Below are positions 35,227-43,726 of a DNA stretch of 64,000 bases, one piece after another. The position numbers and the translations under genes were made by a program. Each line of letters begins with the position of its first letter. The first letter of the stretch is position 1. The stretch comes from Chloracidobacterium sp. (lineage in GTDB: Bacteria > Acidobacteriota > Blastocatellia > Pyrinomonadales > Pyrinomonadaceae). The stretch spans positions 1,734,501 through 1,798,500 of the forward strand of contig JADJWP010000002.1 in the NCBI GenBank assembly GCA_016716305.1. The letters are read 5' to 3'. The notes under the pieces were generated by a model, which made no database searches, was not told the DNA's origin, and was given only the letters and a program-made list of their open reading frames with translations.

Positions 35227-36000
35227 ATGAGCACCGCACTTCCGCAGGAAATGCAGCAGCACACCTACGCGATAATGGATCGCGTCGAGGATAGCCATTG
35301 GTGGTTCGTCGGCCGACGTGCGATCCTTGAATCATTCCTTAAGAGCATTGTCGCGAAATTCCGCATTCCGCATTCCGAACTCCGCATTTTGGATGTTGGC
35401 TGTGGTACCGGAGCCAATCTTGAGATGCTCTCACAGTTCGGGTCGGCCGAAGGCGTCGATGTTTCCGACGATGCTCTCGAATTCTGCCGCAAGAAAGGCC
35501 TAACGGTTCAAAAAGGTTTGGCAGAAATGCTGCCATACGAAGACGAAACGTTCGACATCACGACGGCTCTCGACGTCGTTGAACACCTCGACGACGACAT
35601 CGCGGGACTAAAAGAAATGTTTCGCGTTACGAAAACCGGCGGCTATTCGCTGATCTTCGTGCCGGCGTTTATGTGGCTCTGGGGCGTGCAGGATGATATC
35701 TCGAACCACCGCATCCGCTACACCAAAAAACAGATCGTCGAACGGCTCGAAAGGGCCGGATACACGGTCGAACGTGCAACTTACGCAAACTTTACGTTCT
35801 TCGCACCGATCCTCGGCGGCCGAACGATAATGAAGCTGACCGGAATCAAACCCGAATCCGAGAACAACATCACGATCTCCGGCCTAAACGGCGTGTTCGG
35901 TAAGTTATTTTCCGCCGAACGCTTCATTCTTAACAAAATGAATTTCCCGTTCGGTGTCTCGATCGTCATCGTGGCGAAAAAGTCAGAATCGCCCGCGTAA
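35227..36000 (+). CDS. Class I SAM-dependent methyltransferase
   Basis: 257 residues of the methyltransferase-11 fold. Motif I is ILDVGCGTGANLEML, followed by VDVSDDALEFC and the post-motif TTALDVVEHLDDDIAG. The N-terminal stretch and the C-terminal ISNHRIRYTKKQIVERLERAGY resemble methyltransferases near sugar and glycan genes. Just before motif I, residues FRIPHSELRIL are encoded by a run of repeated ATTCCGC-like units (35358-35388), an unusual in-frame repeat. The acceptor is unknown. Confidence 0.9.
   Translation: MSTALPQEMQQHTYAIMDRVEDSHWWFVGRRAILESFLKSIVAKFRIPHSELRILDVGCGTGANLEMLSQFGSAEGVDVSDDALEFCRKKGLTVQKGLAEMLPYEDETFDITTALDVVEHLDDDIAGLKEMFRVTKTGGYSLIFVPAFMWLWGVQDDISNHRIRYTKKQIVERLERAGYTVERATYANFTFFAPILGGRTIMKLTGIKPESENNITISGLNGVFGKLFSAERFILNKMNFPFGVSIVIVAKKSESPA
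35358..35388 (+). repeat. In-frame ATTCCGC-like tandem repeat
   Basis: Three to four imperfect copies of ATTCCGC lie immediately before the SAM-binding motif of the methyltransferase gene. The protein there (RIPHSEL) is a surface linker, not conserved in the fold. Confidence 0.6.
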
Positions 36001-36055
36001 GCGGGCGGCCAGTTCGTTGGTGAAAGACGATTTATTCTCGCCGAATATCATTTTT

Positions 36056-36379
36056 ATGTCCGAAGATTTCTACTGCGATGAGGTTTTTTCAGGAAGGACG
36101 CAGGTCGAGAAGGTGCACGAGACCGCGAATGTCCTTGCCTATCACCACACGCGGCCGTTCTGGCCGGTGCACATCGTCGTAGTTCCGAGGCAGCATGTTT
36201 CTTCGGTTTTAGAGGTCGATGACGATCTGCTGCTCGAATTGTTTAGTGTGATCAAAGTGGTCGCGGCAAAGGTTCACGCAGAAACCGGAGCTGCGCGGGT
36301 GCTGACAAATGTAGGCGAATACCAGGATTCAAAGCACCTTCACTTTCACGTAAACTCCGGCGACCAACTTCAAAAGTAA
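36056..36379 (+). CDS. HIT-family protein
   Basis: 107 residues from ATG 36056 (MSEDFYCDEVFSG), preferred over an upstream frame reaching 35954 inside the methyltransferase gene. The histidine triad is present as HLHFHV near residue 94, preceded by HTRPFWPVHIVVVPRQH. HIT proteins are nucleotide hydrolases or transferases. The gene overlaps the convergent glycosylasparaginase gene by ten bases. Confidence 0.9.
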   Translation: MSEDFYCDEVFSGRTQVEKVHETANVLAYHHTRPFWPVHIVVVPRQHVSSVLEVDDDLLLELFSVIKVVAAKVHAETGAARVLTNVGEYQDSKHLHFHVNSGDQLQK

Positions 36380-37410
36380 CTCTTCGCCGCGAACACTTTT
36401 CCGTTCGGATGCTCCGTGTTCGTGATCGAATAGGTAAATCCCTTCTGGATGGAAAATGCCCCGATCTCGCCGCGACGCGAAAGGGCGACGAAACCGACCT
36501 GAAACTCCTTTGCCTTCGCCGGGTCTCGCTTAACGATGCGGCGGATGGCCTCACGGCAAGCCTGCTCGGGCGAGCGGCCCGTCCGCATTTGCTCGACGAC
36601 GGTGTGCGTGCCGCAGATGCGGATAACCTCTTCGCCGACGCCCGATGATGTCGCCGCTCCGACCTCGTCATCAACAAAAAGTCCGGCCCCGACTATCGGC
36701 GAGTCGCCAACACGGCCGCGCATTTTGAATGCCATTCCGCTTGTTGTGACCATTCCGGCCAATTTGCCGCTTGCGTCCATCGCGACCGTGCCCATTGTGT
36801 CGTGATTGAACGAACCATCGTCGAACCGATATGGCGGCGCGACATTCGAGACGGTGCGGCGGTTTTCGATGTTTATCATCGGCTTGTATTTTGATCTTTC
36901 AAGCCACTCTTTCCACTCTTTCTCAGCGTCGGGCGAGAGTCTGCCGTCCTCAAGCGGAAAACCGTTCGCCACCGCAAACGCTTGTGCTCCCTCGCCCGAT
37001 AGCAGAACGTGCGGTGTCTTTTCCATCACCGCTCTCGCGACCGAAACGGGGTGCTTGATCCGTTCCAGAAAAGAAACGCCTCCGCAATCACCATTTCCGC
37101 TCATTATTGAGGCATCAAGCGTCACCCTACCGTCGCGGTCGGGAAACGCCTCAAGCCCGACGCAGCAACTCGGCTCGCTTTCGGCGGCTCGCCCGGCGGT
37201 CTCGACCGCATCCAGAGCTTTACCGCCTTTCTGCAATATCGGCCACGCGCCGTTGTTCGCCGTGATGCCGCTGTCCCAGGTCGAGATAACGACCGGCGTT
37301 TTCACACGCAGTGTCGAACGGATATCGTATGAAACCTGTCCGACTGCATTTTCGGCAAGCATCAATGGGATACCGGCAAGCGGTAGTTCTAAAAATCTTC
37401 GACGATCCAT
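36370..37410 (-). CDS. N4-(beta-N-acetylglucosaminyl)-L-asparaginase
   Basis: 346 residues of the Ntn-hydrolase aspartylglucosaminidase family, which cleaves the asparagine-linked GlcNAc of N-glycopeptides. Autoprocessing is expected at D204-T205 in FNHDTMGTVAMD, exposing the threonine nucleophile. The start RRRFLELPLAGIPLML is Tat-like (twin arginine), so export by Tat is plausible; a TatA gene is 6 kb away. A metal-ligand and substrate segment GRVGDSPIVGAGLF is intact. Confidence 0.93.
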   Translation of the reverse strand: MDRRRFLELPLAGIPLMLAENAVGQVSYDIRSTLRVKTPVVISTWDSGITANNGAWPILQKGGKALDAVETAGRAAESEPSCCVGLEAFPDRDGRVTLDASIMSGNGDCGGVSFLERIKHPVSVARAVMEKTPHVLLSGEGAQAFAVANGFPLEDGRLSPDAEKEWKEWLERSKYKPMINIENRRTVSNVAPPYRFDDGSFNHDTMGTVAMDASGKLAGMVTTSGMAFKMRGRVGDSPIVGAGLFVDDEVGAATSSGVGEEVIRICGTHTVVEQMRTGRSPEQACREAIRRIVKRDPAKAKEFQVGFVALSRRGEIGAFSIQKGFTYSITNTEHPNGKVFAAKSYF

Positions 37411-37519
37411 ACTTTCGATTTCTTCAATACGATCAGCGGGTTACGCACAAACCCGATCAAGCAAACTGTATTTTCTTGCGTGAAAGTTCTAGATTATAGA
37501 GTTTGTCACGTTTAATTCC

Positions 37520-38509
37520 ATGCGCTCGAACGAAATAGTAAAAATGACCGCGGCCCCCGAGCTTTCGCTTTTCCTTCCCGTCCTTGACGAGGAGGACAAT
37601 CTCCGCCCGATGCACGGCAAGATCGCCGCTGCGCTTGACGCTCTGGGCAAGACGGCCGAGGTCATTTACGTAGACGACGGCTCGACCGACAGATCTCTCG
37701 AGATCTTGCGCGAAATTGCGGCCGGCGACGATCGCGTTCGGGTGATCTCGCTGCGGAGAAACTACGGCCAGACCGCCGCGATGTCGGCCGGCATCGATGC
37801 CGCCAAAGGCGAGATATTGATACCGATGGACGCCGACCTGCAAAACGACCCGGCCGACATAAAACGCCTGCTCGACAAGTTGGACGAAGGTTATGACGTC
37901 GTTTCCGGTTGGCGCCGCAATCGGCAGGATAAGATGGTCTCACGCAAGATCCCTTCGATGATCGCAAATCGGATCATTTCGTGGATCGGCGATGTTCATC
38001 TGCATGATTACGGCTGCTCGCTAAAGGCATACCGCCGCGACGTGTTGAAAGACGTAAGACTCTATGGCGAAATGCATCGTTTCATTCCGATCTATGCGTC
38101 ATGGGCCGGCGCCCGCGTGACCGAGATTCCCGTCGACCACCATGCCCGTACTGCAGGCCGATCGAAGTACGGCATCTCACGCACGATCAAGGTTATCTTT
38201 GACCTGATAACCATTAAGTTCATGGCCGAGTATCACACCAAGCCGCTGTATGTCTTCGGCGCATTCGGCACGATCGCGTTCTTGATTTCAATGATCGCAG
38301 GCGTTTGGGCGCTCGTCCTGAAATTCGGATACGACGTTTCCTTCATACTTACGCCGCTGCCGATAATCACCGTCGTGATGCTTGCGATCTCGGTGCAGTT
38401 TTTCCTGATGGGCCTCTTGGCCGAATTGCTCGTGCGGACGTATCACGAATCGCAGGATAAGGCGATCTATGCTGTGAGGGAGAAGATCGGGTTCAATAGC
38501 GAACAGTAG
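37520..38509 (+). CDS. Membrane glycosyltransferase family 2 (DPM1/ArnC-like)
   Basis: 329 residues. The GT-A domain carries LFLPVLDEEDNL, the nucleotide-sugar motif YVDDGSTD, MDADLQNDP and SGWRRNRQDK. Two C-terminal transmembrane helices follow (about 236-265 and 272-300). The family loads a sugar on undecaprenyl phosphate for surface glycans. The final 28 residues (ELLVRTYHESQDKAIYAVREKIGF and onward) are duplicated in a relic gene end at 38937-39023. It is followed by a small hypothetical gene, then that relic. Confidence 0.93.
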   Translation: MRSNEIVKMTAAPELSLFLPVLDEEDNLRPMHGKIAAALDALGKTAEVIYVDDGSTDRSLEILREIAAGDDRVRVISLRRNYGQTAAMSAGIDAAKGEILIPMDADLQNDPADIKRLLDKLDEGYDVVSGWRRNRQDKMVSRKIPSMIANRIISWIGDVHLHDYGCSLKAYRRDVLKDVRLYGEMHRFIPIYASWAGARVTEIPVDHHARTAGRSKYGISRTIKVIFDLITIKFMAEYHTKPLYVFGAFGTIAFLISMIAGVWALVLKFGYDVSFILTPLPIITVVMLAISVQFFLMGLLAELLVRTYHESQDKAIYAVREKIGFNSEQ

Positions 38510-38526
38510 GGGGTAAGAGGTGAATT

Positions 38527-38877
38527 GTGAGTGGAACAATCGACAAGTCTGTTATGGCTCAGAAGATCATCCAACAACATGAGGCGATGTTGAAGCGCCC
38601 CGCAATGTATTTTGGGGCTGATGACGACCTTGAACTCGTACGTTCTTTTTTCGCCGGTTATCACGCAGCCGCCTTTGCTTTTTTCGACATTGGTGAAGAG
38701 TTTTCAATCGCCGAGTTTTATCGCGAGGCAGTTACCAGCCGGGGTTGGGAACTGCGGGCAACGTCGGTTGCTATGGAAATGAAAGAGCGAGGTATTCCGA
38801 ACAAAGCGATTGTCCTGGAGTTGATCAATGTGGAGCTCGACGCGTGGCGTCGTTTCTTTGCCGCGAACCAGACTTAG
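38527..38877 (+). CDS. Small hypothetical protein between gene and relic
   Basis: 116 residues from GTG 38527 (MSGTIDKSVMAQKIIQQ) or 107 from ATG 38554. Soluble, helical, with no known family. The sequence GADDDLELVRSFFAGYHAAAFAFFDIGEE suggests a compact alpha-helical fold. It is the only gene between the glycosyltransferase and its 3' relic, so it is the likely cargo of the rearrangement. No mobile-element gene accompanies it. Confidence 0.6.
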   Translation: MSGTIDKSVMAQKIIQQHEAMLKRPAMYFGADDDLELVRSFFAGYHAAAFAFFDIGEEFSIAEFYREAVTSRGWELRATSVAMEMKERGIPNKAIVLELINVELDAWRRFFAANQT

Positions 38878-38936
38878 TATTTGTAGGATAGCAGGTTGGA
38901 AAAGCGTGAAAAAAGCTGACCTAACGGACGACGCTG

Positions 38937-39023
38937 GGCCTAGCCGAACTCCTCGCCGGCACCTACCACGAATCACAGGACAAGGCGATATATGCGGTGA
39001 GGGAGAAGATCGGATTCAAATAG
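38937..39023 (+). pseudogene. 3'-end relic of a second GT2 gene
   Basis: The frame at 38937-39023 encodes GLAELLAGTYHESQDKAIYA-VREKIGFK and a TAG stop. It matches the last part of the GT2 protein (LLAELLVRTYHESQDKAIYA-VREKIGF). Most base differences are synonymous third positions, so this end belonged to a functional paralogue. Upstream the frame is blocked by a stop at 38922, so only the last 28 codons or so remain. It sits six bases before the DUF4375 gene. Confidence 0.85.
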
Positions 39024-39029
39024 ATTCGT

Positions 39030-39503
39030 ATGGAAACTGAAGATCCGCTAGCGGGAATATGGAACGACCTACCACTCACGGACGACGTTGATGAGAACCT
39101 TGCTTGGTATCGTAGGCTTACACGCGTCCAACAGGTGATCTATTCAACTTCAAATCTCACTGCTGAGGTCTATAACGGTGGATTTCATCAGTATTTCGAC
39201 AATAGTTCGGGGTTAAACGCGCCAGAGGCCGCTGATAATTTTCAAGAACTCGGACTCGACGATGTAGCCGATCTTGTAAAGGAAGCTATGCTGGTATTTG
39301 GTTCTGACTTTCCACGTGACAGAGAAGCAAGACAAGCATTTCTTGAAGCGATTCCAGGCGATGAACCTTCAGAATGGAATCCATTTTTCTTGTTGGACGA
39401 CAGATTCTACGAAATTATTAAAATTCCGGGAGCTCCACCGCTTCACGACGAGGATCGTTTAACGGTTGCATTAAAGAATCTCGTGGTAAAGGCGGATAGT
39501 TAG
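39030..39503 (+). CDS. DUF4375 (DMP19-like) protein
   Basis: 157 residues with the DUF4375/DMP19 family pattern, notably VYNGGFHQYFDNSSG and the surrounding acidic helices. These proteins are small, soluble and acidic; DMP19 has been described as a DNA mimic, but the function here is unknown. It starts seven bases after the glycosyltransferase relic and ends four bases before asnB, so it may be part of the rearranged segment. Confidence 0.82.
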   Translation: METEDPLAGIWNDLPLTDDVDENLAWYRRLTRVQQVIYSTSNLTAEVYNGGFHQYFDNSSGLNAPEAADNFQELGLDDVADLVKEAMLVFGSDFPRDREARQAFLEAIPGDEPSEWNPFFLLDDRFYEIIKIPGAPPLHDEDRLTVALKNLVVKADS

Positions 39504-39506
39504 CAA

Positions 39507-41438
39507 ATGTGCGGAATAGCAGGTTGGATCAACCTGGATACAACCAAACCCAATCAAAACGCCGAGGCGGTGCTGCACTCGATGTGTGAGACTATCGTGC
39601 ATCGCGGGCCGGATTCGGAGGGGTTGTGGACGGATGAGACGGTCGCGTTGGGGATGCGGCGGTTGTCGATCATCGATCTGAAGACGGGCGACCAGCCGGT
39701 GTTTAGCGAGGACAGGTCGGTCGTCGTGATGATGAACGGCGAGCTGTACAACTACCGCGAGGTGCGTGCGGAGTTGGAGAAAGACGGATTTAAGTTCGTC
39801 ACGAAAAGCGATACCGAGATACTGCCCCACCTGTACCAGAAATTCGGCGATGCATTTATCGATCACATAAACGGCATGTACGCCTTTTCGCTCTGGGACT
39901 CGCGGCGAAAAAAACTCATCATCGCCCGCGACCGGTTTGGCGAAAAGCCGCTTTATTACGGCGTGTTTGACGGCAAGCTCATATGGGCCTCCGAACCGAA
40001 AGCGATCCTCGCCCACCCGTCCGTCAAGCCGGAACTAGACCTAAACGCGCTGCGCCACTACGTCTCGTTCGACTACGTTCCGGCCCCGATGTCCATCTAC
40101 AAAGGCATCCACAAGCTGCCCGCCGCACATGTGCTTGTCGTGGAGAACGACGAAGTAAGGACTCGTCGATACTGGGATATCAGTTGGAGGCCGACAAACT
40201 TCAGATTGCCGAGCAAGTCTAATGGTTCGGGCTCTGCGTCAAACAGCAGTTTGACGGACTCGGCGCGAGAGCTCCGCGATCTGCTCTCCGATGCCGTTCG
40301 GATGCGACTGGTTTCCGACGTGCCTCTTGGAATATTGCTCTCCGGCGGGATCGATTCATCCACCGTTGCCGCGTTCGCAACGCAGCACGCGACCGAACGC
40401 GTCAAGACATTCTCTATCGGCTTCGAAGAAGATTCGTTCGACGAATCGAAATTTGCACGCAAGGTAGCGAAACACCTCGACACCGATCACTACGAAGAGA
40501 GACTTTCGGCCGCGACTGCCGGCGATCTGATCTCCGACATCGGCAAATGGCTGGACGAACCGATCTCCGACGGTTCGCTGATACCGACGTTTCTGCTGGC
40601 TCAGTTCGTCAGAAAACACGTGACCGTTGCCCTCGGCGGCGACGGAGGCGACGAGCTCTTCGCGGGTTACCCGATGTATTACGCACACACCCTGGCGGCG
40701 AAGTACAACGCGATCCCCGCGTTCGTCCGCTCCGGTTTGATCGAACCGGTCGTCAACGCCCTGCCGGTTTCGACGAGTAATATGTCGTTCGACTACAAGG
40801 CGAAACGCTTTGTCCGCTCGGCAAAGAACGACCCGATCACGCGGCATCACGGCTGGTTCGGATCGTTCGCGGTCGAGCAGCACGAAAAGCTGTTCACAAA
40901 AGATGTCCTCGCCCAGACCAAAGCCGACATCTATCGCGGCGTCCGCGAGCTGGTCGACGCGTCCGACGCTCGTGACATCATCGAAAAGGCCCAGTACGCC
41001 GACATCAACTACTACCTGGCCGAGGACATCCTCACAAAGGTCGACCGTTCCGCCATGGCCGTCAGCCTCGAAACCCGAGCTCCGTTCCTCGACCCGCGAG
41101 TCGGCCAGTTCGCTGCGTCGATCCCGGTCGAATACAAACTAAAAGGCAAAAGCGGCAAGGTCATCCTCAAAGAAGCGATGAAAGACCTCCTCCCGCACGA
41201 CATCCTGCACCGCCCCAAAAAAGGCTTCGGAATCCCGATCGCCGAATGGCTGAAAGGCCGCCTGAACCCGCTGATGCGCGACATGCTCGCGCCTGAGCGG
41301 CTGAACAAACAGGGGCTGTTCAACGTAGATTACGTGGAAAGGCTAATAACGGAACACGAGACTGGAGCGGCTTCGCATCACAAGGAACTCTGGACGTTGC
41401 TCGTTTTCCAGCTTTGGTGTGAAAATTTTATTCGCTAA
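39507..41438 (+). CDS. asnB: Asparagine synthetase B (glutamine-hydrolysing)
   Basis: 643 residues. The N-terminal class II glutamine amidotransferase begins with the nucleophile C2 (MCGIAGW) and continues with HRGPDSEG. A long synthetase domain has the PP-loop LSGGIDSSTVAAFA and downstream GGDGGDELFAGYP. It makes asparagine from aspartate, glutamine and ATP; paralogues in glycan clusters amidate other acids. A low-complexity linker (SNGSGSASNSS, residues about 235-245) between the two domains is encoded by a palindrome at 40237-40256. No frameshift is present. Confidence 0.95.
   Translation: MCGIAGWINLDTTKPNQNAEAVLHSMCETIVHRGPDSEGLWTDETVALGMRRLSIIDLKTGDQPVFSEDRSVVVMMNGELYNYREVRAELEKDGFKFVTKSDTEILPHLYQKFGDAFIDHINGMYAFSLWDSRRKKLIIARDRFGEKPLYYGVFDGKLIWASEPKAILAHPSVKPELDLNALRHYVSFDYVPAPMSIYKGIHKLPAAHVLVVENDEVRTRRYWDISWRPTNFRLPSKSNGSGSASNSSLTDSARELRDLLSDAVRMRLVSDVPLGILLSGGIDSSTVAAFATQHATERVKTFSIGFEEDSFDESKFARKVAKHLDTDHYEERLSAATAGDLISDIGKWLDEPISDGSLIPTFLLAQFVRKHVTVALGGDGGDELFAGYPMYYAHTLAAKYNAIPAFVRSGLIEPVVNALPVSTSNMSFDYKAKRFVRSAKNDPITRHHGWFGSFAVEQHEKLFTKDVLAQTKADIYRGVRELVDASDARDIIEKAQYADINYYLAEDILTKVDRSAMAVSLETRAPFLDPRVGQFAASIPVEYKLKGKSGKVILKEAMKDLLPHDILHRPKKGFGIPIAEWLKGRLNPLMRDMLAPERLNKQGLFNVDYVERLITEHETGAASHHKELWTLLVFQLWCENFIR
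40237..40256. repeat. Perfect 8-bp hairpin within the asnB linker
   Basis: CGTCAAAC (40237-40244) and GTTTGACG (40249-40256) are perfectly complementary around AGCA. It lies inside the coding sequence, where the protein is a Ser/Gly-rich interdomain linker that can tolerate an insertion. Confidence 0.7.
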
Positions 41439-41484
41439 GCCTTGTGAACCATGTTGGAGTTGGTTCGACAGAGGTCATGAGAAA

Positions 41485-42279
41485 ATGTACCACTTACACC
41501 TTCGGAGAGTATTGATAGTAATTGCGGTTGTACTCGTATATGTTGGTTGCCGCGGTCCAGAAGCATCCGAAATCCCTTTTCAATCGGAACAGACGCCCGC
41601 ACCCTCACCAGTTCTAGAAAAAAGTGGCATTTTAATAGAATTCCCCGAACTTGGCCTTTCGTTCGGCAATGTAGACGCGGACGATTTCTATGTGAATTTG
41701 CAGGCACGAACGGCGACGATCGAACAACGGACGTATACAGGAATCGACGGAAGTACAATTCGAGTTGAAAGGTCCCAACTCAGTGGACTGACCGCGCGAA
41801 TCCGGTTCGAACTCGGCTTCCTTCAATATTTGACTGATGACGTCCGAGCTAGTCCGCTCGATCTCTCACATCAAACAGAGTGGACTGCTCTCGAAATTCG
41901 GAATAGCGAAATTCAGATTCCTCAATTCTACAAGGACAGGGAAAATGTCATAGAGGTTTATGAGCAGCTTGGCTTTCAAAGTGAACAGGACTTCCTGCGT
42001 TCGCTGGAAGATGAATACTTTGAAAAAGTAAAACCCATCTCATATCGTACTCAAAAGGAATACTTCACCAACTTATTGAGGAGTGATAGAGCGCGGTACG
42101 AACAATGTTGCCCTGAATACATTGAACAAGCGGCAAAGTGGTTAAGCCGTCCGATCGGCGAGTTCCGGACTTTTGAGACTCTAGGTGTTGAGATCTTTCT
42201 TCAAAAACTGACCTTGGAGATCGATGGCGTCGATAAGGCGGGTAAGCCCTTGAAGTTCTCCGTAATCGGAACAAACTAG
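41485..42279 (+). CDS. Putative lipoprotein of unknown function
   Basis: 264 residues from ATG 41485 (MYHLHLRRVLIVIAVVLVYVGC); the longer frame starting inside asnB is rejected. The hydrophobic start ends at VGC, a plausible lipobox, so the mature protein would be anchored by cysteine. The body is acidic and beta-rich (GILIEFPELGLSFGNVDADDFYVN) with no recognised family. It is more AT-rich than asnB, suggesting later acquisition. Confidence 0.72.
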   Translation: MYHLHLRRVLIVIAVVLVYVGCRGPEASEIPFQSEQTPAPSPVLEKSGILIEFPELGLSFGNVDADDFYVNLQARTATIEQRTYTGIDGSTIRVERSQLSGLTARIRFELGFLQYLTDDVRASPLDLSHQTEWTALEIRNSEIQIPQFYKDRENVIEVYEQLGFQSEQDFLRSLEDEYFEKVKPISYRTQKEYFTNLLRSDRARYEQCCPEYIEQAAKWLSRPIGEFRTFETLGVEIFLQKLTLEIDGVDKAGKPLKFSVIGTN

Positions 42280-42358
42280 GGGATGTATAGTCTTTGGATC
42301 CCTCTAGATATGTAAAGGCTTTTTCTGCTGGACCACTAATTAAGTTATATTCGAGTAT

Positions 42359-43309
42359 ATGAAAACACTCTACCCAGAGATCGAGCCCTTTGATTCGGGC
42401 ATGCTGAAGGTGTCGGATATCCACGACGTTTATTACGAGCGTGTGGGCAATCCCGAAGGCGTTCCTGTCGTTTTCCTTCACGGCGGGCCGGGCGGCGGGC
42501 TGATCCCGATGTACCGCCAGTTCTTCGACCCGAAGGCATATCATGTGATCTTGTTCGACCAGCGTGGCTCGGGCAGATCAACGCCGCATGCAGAGCTTAG
42601 AGAAAACACGACCTGGGACCTGATCAACGACATTGAGGCCCTGAGGGAAAAGTTCGGCATCGACAAATGGTACGTCTTTGGCGGTTCGTGGGGCTCGACG
42701 CTGAGTCTCGCGTATGGGATAAATCATCCCGACCGGTGTTTAGGATTGGTGCTTCGCGGCATCTTCCTGACGCGTAAGAAGGAACTCGCCTGGTTCTATC
42801 AATACGGCGCGTCCGAGATCTTTCCGGATTTTTGGGAGCGTTATCGTGATGCGATCCCCGAAAACGAAAGAGGCGATTTCATCACGGCTTATCATGAACG
42901 CTTGACCAGCGACGACGAGACAGTCAGGCTGGCCGCGGCGCGTGCGTGGAGTACCTGGGAAGGTGCAACGTCCAAACTCTACCCTGATCAAGACCTGATG
43001 GACCATTGGGAAGGCGAGCATGAGGCCTTGAGTCTGGCACGGATCGAATGTCACTATTTTATGAACGGCTCTTTCTTCCCGAGTGATAATTATCTGCTTG
43101 AGAATGTCGACAAGATCCGCGGTATTCCGACCGTTATCGTGCAGGGCCGATATGACGTCGTTTGTCCGATAACCTCTGCTTGGGACCTCCATCGGGCGTT
43201 ACCCGAGGCTGAGTTCATCGTGGTACCCGATTCGGGCCATTCAGTTTCGGAGAAAGGCATTACATCAGCCCTGGTTGACGCGATGGATCGCTTCAGGCCC
43301 TCGAAGTGA
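42359..43309 (+). CDS. pip: Proline iminopeptidase
   Basis: 316 residues of the alpha/beta hydrolase S33 family, releasing N-terminal proline from peptides. The oxyanion motif HGGPGGG and nucleophile S110 in VFGGSWGSTLSLA are classical. The catalytic Asp and His lie in VQGRYDVVCP and PDSGHS. It is complete and lies between a lipoprotein gene and tatA. Confidence 0.95.
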   Translation: MKTLYPEIEPFDSGMLKVSDIHDVYYERVGNPEGVPVVFLHGGPGGGLIPMYRQFFDPKAYHVILFDQRGSGRSTPHAELRENTTWDLINDIEALREKFGIDKWYVFGGSWGSTLSLAYGINHPDRCLGLVLRGIFLTRKKELAWFYQYGASEIFPDFWERYRDAIPENERGDFITAYHERLTSDDETVRLAAARAWSTWEGATSKLYPDQDLMDHWEGEHEALSLARIECHYFMNGSFFPSDNYLLENVDKIRGIPTVIVQGRYDVVCPITSAWDLHRALPEAEFIVVPDSGHSVSEKGITSALVDAMDRFRPSK

Positions 43310-43423
43310 GATAAATAGAGTGAAAATTCCCTCAATTCGCGTTAATATCTAATCTGGACTGACGGCTAAGATCTCTAAAGATTCGCGTCCGGTGCCGGTA
43401 CCGGTCAGCTGAAGAACAACATT

Positions 43424-43678
43424 ATGAATTTCGGAACTACTGAAATTATCCTGATCGTCGCGGTATTGTTTTTGCTTTTTGGTGCGTCACGTCTCCCTCA
43501 GCTTGCCAAATCACTTGGTCAATCGCGAAAGGCATTCAAGGAAGGAATGCGCGAGGCTGAAGAGGAAGAAAGAGCCGAAAAGCAGATATCGTCGGCGGCC
43601 GCTCCGCAGATCTCGCAGCTGAGTGACGAGGCCATCGCCGAAGAGCTTCGGCGGCGGACGGAAGCAAAGCAATCTTAG
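43424..43678 (+). CDS. tatA: Twin-arginine translocase subunit TatA
   Basis: 84 residues. One N-terminal transmembrane helix (EIILIVAVLFLLFG) is followed by the FGASRLPQLAKSLGQS hinge and an amphipathic helix, then a charged tail. TatA forms the pore for folded Tat substrates; no tatC is adjacent. The glycosylasparaginase at 36370 is a possible substrate. Confidence 0.95.
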   Translation: MNFGTTEIILIVAVLFLLFGASRLPQLAKSLGQSRKAFKEGMREAEEEERAEKQISSAAAPQISQLSDEAIAEELRRRTEAKQS

Positions 43679-43726
43679 GCAGACCATGCCGACAGGACTG
43701 ACACTTTGTCTGCCCGACTGCCGTTC

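Noticed and set aside
41419..41484. Extension of the lipoprotein gene into asnB
   Set aside because: The resulting N-terminus is not a signal peptide; the ATG at 41485 begins a lipoprotein signal.
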